Assembly (NCBI GenBank): GCA_964599285.1
Contig: CAZREI010000003.1
Coordinates: 6,444-70,443 of the forward strand
DNA length: 64,000 nucleotides
From: VGLO01 sp964599285
GTDB taxonomy: Bacteria; Patescibacteriota; Minisyncoccia; Minisyncoccales; Staskawiczbacteraceae
Direction of reading: 5' to 3'
Shown here: positions 57,419 to 64,000 of the stretch, one piece after another
Position numbering within the stretch: the stretch's first letter is position 1
Layout: each line of letters opens with the position of its first letter
Program-made: the position numbers and the translations under genes
The notes under the pieces: generated by a model
Database searches by the model: none
Seen by the model: the letters and a program-made list of their open reading frames with translations, nothing else
Told to the model about the DNA's origin: nothing

Positions 57419-57438
57419 GCGACGTGGCAAAAATAACT

Positions 57439-57885
57439 ATGGAAAAGACGAGAAACGTTTCAATATTAATACCCTATAAAATGAAAGAAAAAGAAGTTTT
57501 TGTATTTTTACAAAAGCGGGAAAAAAATAGAAAAGTGTTGCCTGGCCACTTTGCTTTTTTTGGTGGTAAAATAGAAGAAGGAGAAAATCCAACAGAAGCC
57601 TTGGAAAGGGAAATCCAAGAAGAGATGTGTTTTACTCCAAAAAGATACGAATTTTTAGGTAGATATAATTTTACCGATCGGTTAGTTGCTGGTTGGTTAG
57701 CAAATGTCTTTTTTTTGAAAGTGAGTGATAATTTTGAAGCAGACATCAAAGTCGTAGAAGGCGAGTACGGAAAGTTTTTTTCGGAAGATGAAGTTGCAAA
57801 AGAACCGATGCTTATTGAAGAAGATAAAAAAATTATAAAAGATTTATACAAATTGTTGCATGATAAAAAAATAAATGGAACATGA
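57439..57885 (+). CDS. Nudix hydrolase (MutT-like)
   Basis: 148 residues from ATG 57439; a GTG at 57424 is an alternative. The Nudix box is complete: GGKIEEGENPTEALEREIQEEM (22 residues, given here as GGKIEEGENP and TEALEREIQEEM), with the R-E-x2-E-E catalytic core. These enzymes hydrolyse nucleoside diphosphates linked to other groups, such as oxidised dNTPs. It overlaps the next gene by 11 bp, so the two are co-translated in a house-cleaning cluster. Confidence 0.92.
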   Translation: MEKTRNVSILIPYKMKEKEVFVFLQKREKNRKVLPGHFAFFGGKIEEGENPTEALEREIQEEMCFTPKRYEFLGRYNFTDRLVAGWLANVFFLKVSDNFEADIKVVEGEYGKFFSEDEVAKEPMLIEEDKKIIKDLYKLLHDKKINGT

Positions 57886-58318
57886 TATCAAAAATTTAAT
57901 TAAAGAAGTTTTAGAAAAAGGTTACCTGATGAGCTTGGGTACGGTTGACGATGGGGGAGTTTGGGTTTGCGATGTTATTTACGTTTTTGATGATGATTTA
58001 AATATTTATTGGATGTCCAAACTACATAGAAGGCATTCAAAGGCGATAGTGAATAATCCCGTTGTGGCAGGCACTATCACAGTAAGCGGTCCAAAAGAAA
58101 ATAATTTAGGAATTCAGTTCGCTGGTTTAGCGAAAAAAATTGAAGGCGCGAGATTTGATCTTGCTAAAAAACATTATGCGAAAAGAAGCAAAGCAGAGCC
58201 TAAGGAAACTGATGATGTATTGGGTGGTGGCTCGTGGTATATGATAAAGCCAAAAAAGATTGAGTTAATTTGCGAAGAATTTTTTGGGTTTGAAAAACAA
58301 AAACTAAATATACCATAA
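57875..58318 (+). CDS. Pyridoxamine 5'-phosphate oxidase-like flavin-binding protein
   Basis: 147 residues of the split-barrel FMN-binding family: MSLGTVDDGGVWVCDVIYVF, IYWMSKLHRRHSKAIVNNPV and GIQFAGLAKKIEGA, followed by WYMIKPKKIELICEEFFGF. It resembles general stress protein 26 and PPOX-like proteins rather than PdxH itself. Its last codons and stop lie inside the palindromic terminator at 58309. Confidence 0.85.
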   Translation: MEHDIKNLIKEVLEKGYLMSLGTVDDGGVWVCDVIYVFDDDLNIYWMSKLHRRHSKAIVNNPVVAGTITVSGPKENNLGIQFAGLAKKIEGARFDLAKKHYAKRSKAEPKETDDVLGGGSWYMIKPKKIELICEEFFGFEKQKLNIP

Positions 58319-58346
58319 TTCTCGCGGTCGCGAGAATTATGGTATA
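58309..58346. terminator. 38-bp palindromic terminator, family T copy 2
   Basis: TATACCATAATTCTCGCG and its complement. Compared with copy 1 (24378) the stem has a compensated T-A to C-G change. The stop codon of the preceding gene lies in the left arm, and TATAAG, a possible -10 box for the following gene, spans the right end. Confidence 0.85.
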
Positions 58347-58356
58347 AGTCAACCAT

Positions 58357-59238
58357 ATGAAAAAAACAATATATGTCGTTATTTTAATCTTGGTTCTGGC
58401 GGCGCTTTGGGCGGGGCTTTATTTTAAGGACAGCCTTTTGGGTTTGTATAACAATGCTCAAAAAAATGTTCAGCAGTTCCAAAAAAACGACTTGGGAAAT
58501 ATTATCAACCAAGTTACCAAACAAATCTTGGCGCCCACGCCTCTGCACATTGGCGGAAAAGAAAACAATGTAGTTTTGACCAGCGCCAAAATTATTGCTC
58601 AAACCAACATCCAGCGCTATGATAATGGCAATCTGCCTCCGCTTTTGGAAAACGCAAAATTAGACGCGGCGGCCACGGCCAAAGCCAAAGATTTATTTAA
58701 AAACCAGTACTTTGAGCATATTTCGCCTAGTGGTGTTGACCCGGGCACGCTGGTAAAATCGTTTGGCTACGAATATATTTTGTCGGGGGAAAATTTAATT
58801 TTGGGAAATTTTGCCGATGAAAAAGAAGTGGTGCAAGATTGGATGAACTCGCCCGGGCACCGCGCCAACATTTTAAATAATCGGTTTGTGGATATTGGCG
58901 TTGCTGTGCTCAAGGGCACTTACAAAGGCCAGACGGTTTGGATTGGCGTGCAGGAATTTGGCTTGCCGCTTTCGGCTTGCTCGGCTCCCAACACCAGCTT
59001 GAAAGCAGAAATTGACACCGATAAAGCCGCGCTGGATCAACTGGCGTCAACCATTGAAGCCAAGCGAAATGAAATTAATAATACCAATCCGCGCTCGCCC
59101 GAATACAATACACTGGTGGACCAGTACAATGCGTTGGTCGCCCAATATAATGAACTTAACCAGGTAACCAAAAATATCATTGCCCAATATAACGCCCAGG
59201 TTAATACCTTTAATCAGTGTGTCGCAGGGCATACATAA
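58357..59238 (+). CDS. Membrane-anchored CAP/SCP-domain protein
   Basis: 293 residues. The N-terminal helix (VVILILVLAALWAGLYF) anchors an extracytoplasmic CAP domain (about 70-210): LPPLLENAKLDAAATAKAKD, YFEHISPSGVDPGTLVKSFG, GENLILGN, VVQDWMNSPGHRANILNNRF and DIGVAV. The CAP cavity residues H (EHISP), E (GEN) and H (GHR) are present. The C-terminal ~80 residues are a coiled coil (KAALDQLASTIEAKRNEINN). Bacterial CAP proteins are surface proteins of unclear activity. Possible -10 TATAAG ends 8 bp before the ATG. Confidence 0.92.
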   Translation: MKKTIYVVILILVLAALWAGLYFKDSLLGLYNNAQKNVQQFQKNDLGNIINQVTKQILAPTPLHIGGKENNVVLTSAKIIAQTNIQRYDNGNLPPLLENAKLDAAATAKAKDLFKNQYFEHISPSGVDPGTLVKSFGYEYILSGENLILGNFADEKEVVQDWMNSPGHRANILNNRFVDIGVAVLKGTYKGQTVWIGVQEFGLPLSACSAPNTSLKAEIDTDKAALDQLASTIEAKRNEINNTNPRSPEYNTLVDQYNALVAQYNELNQVTKNIIAQYNAQVNTFNQCVAGHT

Positions 59239-59246
59239 TTAAAGCA

Positions 59247-59681
59247 ATGGATCACGTGGCTATCATGAAAAAAGAGTGGGGATTTGTTGAGAAGATTTTG
59301 AGCGGCCAAAAAACGATTGAATCACGCTGGTACAAAAATAAGTATAGGCCGTGGGATGCAATCAAGAAGGGAGACATAGTATATTTTAAAAATTCCGGAG
59401 AACCGATAACGGCAAAAGCACAAGTAAAAAAAGTGTTGCAGTTTTCTGGATTGAATTTTGATGGCGTAAAGAAATTACTGGAGGAATATAAGAAAGGCAT
59501 CGGTATAGAAGAGAAAGATACCGCGAAATTTGAGCGCAAATTTCGCGACGCACATTATTGCGTATTAATTTTTTTAGAAAATCCAAAAACCATAAAACCA
59601 TTTTTGATTAACAAGAAAGGGTTTGGCAATATGGCTTCGTGGATAACGGTAAACAATATTCATGAAATACAACAACAATGA
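59247..59681 (+). CDS. ASCH-domain protein
   Basis: 144 residues from ATG 59247. The ASCH fold is visible as MKKEWGFVEKILSGQKTIES, RWYKNKYRPWDAIKKGDIVY and FKNSGEPITAKAQVKKVLQF. It is a PUA-like RNA-binding domain; some members hydrolyse N4-acetylcytidine. G-x-K-T-I-E-x-R is the conserved nucleotide-contact motif. The last four bases overlap the start of the Nudix-HD gene. Confidence 0.88.
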   Translation: MDHVAIMKKEWGFVEKILSGQKTIESRWYKNKYRPWDAIKKGDIVYFKNSGEPITAKAQVKKVLQFSGLNFDGVKKLLEEYKKGIGIEEKDTAKFERKFRDAHYCVLIFLENPKTIKPFLINKKGFGNMASWITVNNIHEIQQQ

Positions 59682-60745
59682 ATCGTAAAATTTTAACTCT
59701 TTTAATAATTCAAAAAGATGGGCAAGTTTTGCTTGGATTAAAAAAGCGCGGACTTGGCGTGAGTAAGTGGAACGGCTTTGGTGGAAAAGTCCAAGATGGC
59801 GAAAGCATTGAAGATGCTGCAAAAAGGGAATTGTTGGAGGAATCAGGTTTGGCAGTCCAAGTCATAGAAAAAATGGGGACGCTGGATTTTTGCTGGCAAG
59901 GAAAAGAAGAAGATATTTTAGAAGTCAATATTTTCAAAGCAACCGAATTTGCCGGCCAGTTGCAGGAAACCGAAGAAATGAAACCCCAGTGGTTTTTAAT
60001 AAAAGATATTCCGTACGAAACCATGTGGTCGGACGATAAATATTGGTTGCCATTATTTTTGGAAGGCAAAAAATTCAAAGGAAACTTTATCTTTGACCAG
60101 CACAATAATGTGGTAGGTCACGAATTAATGGTTGTTGTGCCAGAAGAATCTGAAAATCAAAAACGCATCGCCAACTTTCTATACGAACTGGGAACGATGC
60201 GAAAACTCATGCGCATTCATCGCCAGACATTGTTGACTGACGACTTGTCTGACAGTATTACCTCTCATTCATATCGAGTTGCCATGATTGCTTGGTTTTT
60301 GGCAAAGGAAGAAGGAGCCGATCCTTATAAAACCGTTATGATGGGGCTGTTGCATGATTTGGGAGAAATCCGCAGTAATGACCATAACTGGATCCATAAA
60401 AAATACGTGAAAATTTTTAATGATGAAATCAGCCAAGAACAATTGGGATCGCTGCCGTATCCGGATTTAAAAATCTTGATAGATGAATACGAAAACCGCC
60501 AAAGCAAAGAGGCGGTTTTAGTAAAAGAAGCTGACACCTTAGACCAAATTTTATTGTTGCGGGAATACCAGTGGGCAGGCAACAAAGAAGCCGATGTGTG
60601 GTTGCATGGCAAGGGTGGTAACAAAGAAGCTACGCAGTTATCTAAATTAAAAACCGAAATTGGTCGTAAGCTCGGTCAGGCCATTTACGATGTAAATCCC
60701 TCAGACTGGTGGAATAATTTATGGACTCCGCAAAATAGGAAATAA
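59678..60745 (+). CDS. Nudix hydrolase fused to HD-domain phosphohydrolase
   Basis: 355 residues with two enzymes in one chain. Residues 1-150 are an MTH1/MutT-like Nudix domain: LGLKKRGLGVSKWNGFGGKV and a Nudix box starting at G35 with RELLEES. Residues 165-345 are an HD domain like YfbR/HDDC2 5'-nucleotidases: H197 (TSHSYRVAMIAWFLAKEEGA), H226-D227 (GLLHDLGEI) and EADTLDQILLLREYQW with the distal aspartate. The pairing suggests coordinated clearance of oxidised or surplus deoxynucleotides: the Nudix half yields a monophosphate that the HD half dephosphorylates. That coupling is inference. Confidence 0.9.
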   Translation: MNRKILTLLIIQKDGQVLLGLKKRGLGVSKWNGFGGKVQDGESIEDAAKRELLEESGLAVQVIEKMGTLDFCWQGKEEDILEVNIFKATEFAGQLQETEEMKPQWFLIKDIPYETMWSDDKYWLPLFLEGKKFKGNFIFDQHNNVVGHELMVVVPEESENQKRIANFLYELGTMRKLMRIHRQTLLTDDLSDSITSHSYRVAMIAWFLAKEEGADPYKTVMMGLLHDLGEIRSNDHNWIHKKYVKIFNDEISQEQLGSLPYPDLKILIDEYENRQSKEAVLVKEADTLDQILLLREYQWAGNKEADVWLHGKGGNKEATQLSKLKTEIGRKLGQAIYDVNPSDWWNNLWTPQNRK

Positions 60746-60749
60746 CGTT

Positions 60750-61211
60750 ATGAAGTTTGCAATCGTTTCCGACACTCACGATAATATGGCTAACTTTAAT
60801 AAAGTGATTGATTTTTTGAACCAGGAAAAAATTACGCTGATGTTGCATTGCGGGGATATTTGCAGTCGGGAAACTATCAGTGAGGCAACAAAAAAATTCA
60901 ATGGCAGAATTTATTTTGTAAGAGGTAACGGGGATTTTGATCTTGATGATGTTTCGGAAAATCTGGAACTAACATTAGGTACCAAAAAAATATTTTTCAA
61001 CCACTATCCGGATGTCGCGAAAAAAGCAGCCGAATCGGGCAAATATGATATGGTTTTTTACGGCCATACCCACAAACCCTGGGAAGAAACTATCGGCACG
61101 TGCCGCCTGGTAAATCCCGGAGAACTAGCCGGCCAGCGCTTCAAGCCGACGTTTGCCATCTATGACACCGATACCGAAAAATTAGAACTGAAAATTTTAG
61201 AAAAGCTATAG
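60750..61211 (+). CDS. YfcE/MJ0936-type metallophosphodiesterase
   Basis: 153 residues with the full two-metal motif set: SDTHDN (7-12), HCGDI, RGNGDFD, FNHY and VFYGHTHKP, then LVNPGELAGQR, typical of YfcE-like phosphodiesterases. It starts 4 bp after the Nudix-HD stop codon and probably belongs to the same operon of nucleotide and phosphoester housekeeping enzymes. Confidence 0.93.
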   Translation: MKFAIVSDTHDNMANFNKVIDFLNQEKITLMLHCGDICSRETISEATKKFNGRIYFVRGNGDFDLDDVSENLELTLGTKKIFFNHYPDVAKKAAESGKYDMVFYGHTHKPWEETIGTCRLVNPGELAGQRFKPTFAIYDTDTEKLELKILEKL

Positions 61212-61288
61212 GGCAACTCTTGCCTTTTTGGGTCGCTTGGGTTAGGATAATGTATTGTTTAACCTCTAACATTGTTTAATCTTTAACA

Positions 61289-62710
61289 ATGAACCAGAAG
61301 TATTGGATTTTCATTGGTGTTATTATTCTTGCCATCTTGGCAGGGAATTTTGCTTACCCAAATTACTACAACAGAGCAACGGATTTTTTAAACTCAAAAT
61401 TTCGTTGGACTCTGCCGCATTTTTGGCAAAAGCCTTACGTGTTGGGGCTTGATTTGCAGGGCGGCGTGGACTTAACCTATCAGGCGGATTTGAGCACCGT
61501 ACAGGATAAAACCGATGCCATGTCCGGGCTTCGCGATGTGATAGAACGGCGCGTTAACTTGTTTGGCGTGTCCGAACCGGTTGTCCAAATCCAAGGCCAG
61601 GACAAGCTGGTGGTGCAACTGCCCGGCGTCAAAGATGTCAAGCAAGCCATTGATATGATTGGCCAGACTCCTTATTTGGAATTTGACGAAGAGCGCGATC
61701 CGGCCCAGACCCAGCAAATTTTAGATAAAATAAAAGAAGTGCAGGCCGCCCAAGAAAAAAAGCAAGACATTACCAAAATTAAAGATTGGCAGCTGGCTTT
61801 GCAAAATCCTTACATCAAACCCACGGAACTGACCGGGAAATATTTGTCAAAAGCCACCGTCAGCTTTGATCAAACCACTTACAAGCCTCAAATTCAACTG
61901 CAATTTAACAGCGATGGTGCTAAATTGTTTGAGAATATTACCGCGCGCAACATCAAAAAGCCGTTGGCCATTTTGCTGGACGGCGCTTCTATTATTGACA
62001 CCAATGGAGACGGCAAAATTGACAGCAATGATTTATACGCGCCGATTATCCAAGACAAAATTACCGGCGGCACGGCGGTCATTACCGGCAACATGAGCAT
62101 TCAAACCGCCAACGATATTACCCGAAGGTTAAACTCCGGCGCCTTGCCGGTAAAAATTGGCAACCCCATTTCTCAGGAAACGGTGGGGCCGGTGCTGGGA
62201 TCCGTGTCATTGCAAAAATCTTTGCTGGCCGGCATTTACGGGCTTTTGGCCGTGATGCTGTTTATGATTTTATTTTACCGATTGCCGGGCTTGTTGGCTT
62301 CCATTGCACTTTTGATTTATGTTGCCATCACCCTTGCCATTTTCAAGCTGGTGCCCATTACTTTGACTTTGGCCGGCATCGGCGGATTTATTTTATCTAT
62401 TGGAATGGCAGTTGACGCCAACATTCTGATTTTTGCTCGCATGAAAGAGGAGATTAAGCAAGGGAAAGACTTGTCGTTGGCCATTTCCGAGGGATTCAAA
62501 CGCGCCTGGCCGTCTATCAGGGACAGCAACATCAATTCACTGATTGTCTGCGCCATTTTGTTTATTTTTTCCACATCGTTTATCAAGGGGTTTGCTCTGA
62601 CCTTGTCGCTGGGAGTAGTCATCAGCTTGTTTTCAGCCATTTTTATTACCAGGATTTTGCTGATGGTTTTTATTGGCAGGTGGGCAGAGCGGTTCAAATG
62701 GATATTATAA
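61289..62710 (+). CDS. secD: Protein translocase subunit SecD
   Basis: 473 residues. One N-terminal helix, then YVLGLDLQGGVDLTYQADLS and GLRDVIERRVNLFGVSEPVV (P1 head), AILLDGASIIDTNGDGKIDS, and after VKIGNPISQETVGPVLGSVS five membrane helices with LAGIGGFILSIGMAVDANILIFARMKEE (the conserved GMAVDANILIFAR motif). SecDF uses ion flow to pull preproteins outward. It pairs with secF downstream across a 93-bp palindromic spacer. Confidence 0.95.
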   Translation: MNQKYWIFIGVIILAILAGNFAYPNYYNRATDFLNSKFRWTLPHFWQKPYVLGLDLQGGVDLTYQADLSTVQDKTDAMSGLRDVIERRVNLFGVSEPVVQIQGQDKLVVQLPGVKDVKQAIDMIGQTPYLEFDEERDPAQTQQILDKIKEVQAAQEKKQDITKIKDWQLALQNPYIKPTELTGKYLSKATVSFDQTTYKPQIQLQFNSDGAKLFENITARNIKKPLAILLDGASIIDTNGDGKIDSNDLYAPIIQDKITGGTAVITGNMSIQTANDITRRLNSGALPVKIGNPISQETVGPVLGSVSLQKSLLAGIYGLLAVMLFMILFYRLPGLLASIALLIYVAITLAIFKLVPITLTLAGIGGFILSIGMAVDANILIFARMKEEIKQGKDLSLAISEGFKRAWPSIRDSNINSLIVCAILFIFSTSFIKGFALTLSLGVVISLFSAIFITRILLMVFIGRWAERFKWIL

Positions 62711-62803
62711 GATACTGTGGATATTAGGATATTTGTCGCAAAGAATATCGCGCGGGCCGTGGCCGCACGCAGATATCCGTAATATCGAAATATCAGTAAA
62801 TCT
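62711..62803. repeat. Palindromic spacer of GATATT words between secD and secF
   Basis: GATACTGTGGATATTAGGATA on the left is mirrored by AGATATCCGTAATATCGAAAT on the right, with a GC stem (CGCGGGCCGTGGCCGCACG) between. It has the same design as other spacers in the window but its own word. Confidence 0.7.
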
Positions 62804-63700
62804 ATGTTTCACTTCACCAAATACTCAACAATCTACTATATTTTTTCCGGAATCCTCATCATCGCGGCTATTGCTTCTTTGATTGTTTTTGGATTGAAAT
62901 TTGGCATTGAATTTACCGGCGGTTCAACCATGGAAGTGGACTTTACCAACCACCGGCCAAGCAACGAAGATATTACCAAAGCGCTGGCGGAATTTAACCT
63001 GGGAGACGTTATTGTTCAGCCCACTGGCCAAAATGGCGCCGTGCTTCAGTTTAAAGGAATTGACGAAGCCACCCACCAAAAAGTGTTGACAAAATTGCAA
63101 GCCTTATCGCCGTTGCAGGAAAAAAGTTTTCAATACATTGGTCCATCGGTGGGGCAGGAGTTAAAAAATAAAACGGAGCTTGCCATTGTGTTGGCGCTGT
63201 TGGCCATTACCTTGTACATTGCTTTTGCTTTTCGCAAAGTATCGCGACCCGTGGCTTCCTGGAAATACGGAGTTACTTCGCTGGTAGCACTGTTTCACGA
63301 CGTCTTAATTCCGCTGGGAGTATTTTCCGTACTGGGAAAATTTTACAACGTGGAAATTACCATTCCTATCATTGCCGCATTGCTTACCATTTTGGGTTTT
63401 TCCGTGCACGATACCATTGTTATTTTTGATAGGATCCGAGAAAACATTTTGCGCCGCGGCATGGGGCAGTTTTCCGACACCGTTGACTGGAGCTTAAACC
63501 AAACCATTGGCCGGTCAATCAGCACCGTTGTCACCGTTTTGCTGGTAATGTTTTCACTGTTCTTTTTTGGCGGCGATACCTTAAAATATTTTTCATTGGC
63601 ACTGATTATCGGCATCACGTCGGGAGCCTATTCATCTATTTTCATAGCCAGCCCATTGTTGGTAAGCTGGCAGCACTGGAGCGAAAAAAGAAAGGGGTAA
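62804..63700 (+). CDS. secF: Protein translocase subunit SecF
   Basis: 298 residues. The first helix and GLKFGIEFTGGSTMEVDF (conserved F-x-x-G-G) are followed by the periplasmic P4 region, then five helices with VTSLVALFHDVLIPLGVFSV, LTILGFSVHDTIVIFDRIRE (the SVHDTIVIFDR motif) and SLNQTIGRSISTVVTVLLVM. It completes the SecDF complex with the preceding gene. Non-coding repeats follow to the end of the window. Confidence 0.95.
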   Translation: MFHFTKYSTIYYIFSGILIIAAIASLIVFGLKFGIEFTGGSTMEVDFTNHRPSNEDITKALAEFNLGDVIVQPTGQNGAVLQFKGIDEATHQKVLTKLQALSPLQEKSFQYIGPSVGQELKNKTELAIVLALLAITLYIAFAFRKVSRPVASWKYGVTSLVALFHDVLIPLGVFSVLGKFYNVEITIPIIAALLTILGFSVHDTIVIFDRIRENILRRGMGQFSDTVDWSLNQTIGRSISTVVTVLLVMFSLFFFGGDTLKYFSLALIIGITSGAYSSIFIASPLLVSWQHWSEKRKG

Positions 63701-63880
63701 TGCAAATCTACAAATCTCATGCTAATCTACGAAACCGCGAATGTGAAGATTGCTTCGGCGCGCCTCGCAATGACGACGGGCGCACAGCTTTACCGTCATT
63801 GCGAGTGCCGGCTCGCAAGCCGGACACGCGGCAATCCAGGATTTGTAGCATTTGCAATTTGCGGCATTCGCATTAGATTT
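63701..63880. repeat. Palindromic spacer of CTACAAATCT words with two REP-like copies (R12, R13)
   Basis: Left arm CAAATCTACAAATCTCATGC and right arm ATTAGATTTGTAGATTTGC are complementary. Between them lie R12 (63747-63776, inverted) and R13 (63793-63837), the latter with an expanded GTGCCGGCTCGCAAGCCGGACAC-like centre. No gene is seen in 63701-64000. Confidence 0.8.
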
Positions 63881-63911
63881 GTAGATTTGCATTGCATTTC
63901 AGCAAAGAGGC

Positions 63912-63940
63912 TTGACATATAAACCTTGCTATGGTAGACT
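63912..63940 (+). promoter_or_regulatory. Strong promoter reading out of the window
   Basis: TTGACA, an exact 17-bp spacer and TAGACT. It lies just upstream of composite repeat C3 and should drive a gene beyond base 64000. Confidence 0.65.
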
Positions 63941-63947
63941 CAACCAA

Positions 63948-64000
63948 GGAGTAATCACGAATATACAAATCTAAAATAATATACAAATTTTACTAATATA
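63948..64000. repeat. Composite palindromic element, copy C3 (cut by window end)
   Basis: It begins GGAGTAATCACGAATATAC followed by AATATACAAAT words, identical to the left ends of C1 and C2 for the first 23 bases. The rest lies outside the window. Confidence 0.85.

Noticed and set aside
63719..63922. 67-aa open frame in the terminal spacer
   Set aside because: It reads through REP-like copies R12 and R13 and a palindrome, with no coding signature.
1..64000. tRNA, rRNA and known riboswitches
   Set aside because: No cloverleaf with GTTCRA-type T-loop, no rRNA-like stretch and no recognisable riboswitch core was found by eye. A tRNAscan and Rfam search would settle it.
1..64000. Alternative genetic code with TGA as glycine
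   Set aside because: Several well-defined genes end in TGA (comEC at 10100, the GT28 gene at 17781, secA at 57418), and no conserved motif needs TGA read-through.

Overview
This window reads as a chromosomal segment of a Candidate Phyla Radiation (Patescibacteria) bacterium, most likely of the Parcubacteria group. That placement is an inference. It rests on a compact single-membrane gene set, a ComEC channel without its metallo-beta-lactamase domain, a large secreted Ig-like surface protein with an N-terminal peptidoglycan-binding module, and an ECF sigma factor beside a membrane protein resembling DUF5667 proteins. TGA is a stop codon here (comEC, secA), so the recoded code of Gracilibacteria and Absconditabacteria is excluded. 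There is no rRNA, tRNA, CRISPR array or transposase gene in the window.

Layout. 0-10 kb: ftsK fragment, a broken ORF6N gene, a methyltransferase, recA, ybeY, ftsA, ftsZ, comEC. 10-18 kb: two carbonic-anhydrase-like genes on the minus strand, two MGDG-synthase/MurG-like glycosyltransferases, a glycoside-hydrolase-like protein and several hypothetical proteins. 18-27 kb: envelope stress and proteostasis (HtrA protease, HigBA-type toxin-antitoxin, ClpB, an inactivated HtrA paralogue, a tRNA-binding protein, an HTH regulator, ECF sigma factor with a putative anti-sigma partner). 27-34.6 kb: giant surface protein, a class-A beta-lactamase-like hydrolase, and an O-antigen-ligase/TPR protein on the minus strand. 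34.6-49.8 kb: one long plus-strand exopolysaccharide operon (nucleotidyltransferase, sugar dehydrogenase, epimerases, deacetylase-like protein, flippase, five glycosyltransferases, an AsnB-type amidotransferase, a polymerase-like membrane protein and a priming phosphoglycosyltransferase). 49.8-64 kb: secreted metallopeptidase, murB, hpf, an inverted-repeat-flanked amidase/PaaX-Cas2-like cassette, secA, Nudix and house-cleaning genes, secD, secF.

The genes centre on division, secretion and building a polysaccharide- and protein-coated surface. SecA, SecD and SecF export envelope proteins, HtrA and ClpB police folding, the sigma/anti-sigma pair sits directly upstream of the main surface protein, and two secreted proteins share a coiled-coil plus peptidoglycan-binding module.

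The striking part is the non-coding layer. At least four families of palindromic repeats fill nearly every long intergenic gap, and some are inserted in frame inside genes. (1) A ~170 bp hairpin element in six copies has compensatory changes in its terminal inverted repeats, and two copies have perfect 7-bp target-site duplications. (2) A REP-like CGTCATTGCGAG family has 13 copies, including inside secA and the O-antigen ligase gene. (3) Composite ~157 bp palindromes with GGAGTAATCACG ends carry family 2 at their centre. (4) A 40-bp palindrome with a GAAACGTTTC core, in three copies, brackets an amidase gene and a PaaX/Cas2-fold regulator gene. Several promoters (-35, 17 bp, -10) sit so close to the start codon that leaderless mRNAs are predicted. 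FtsZ lacks both its C-terminal tail and two T7-loop residues.
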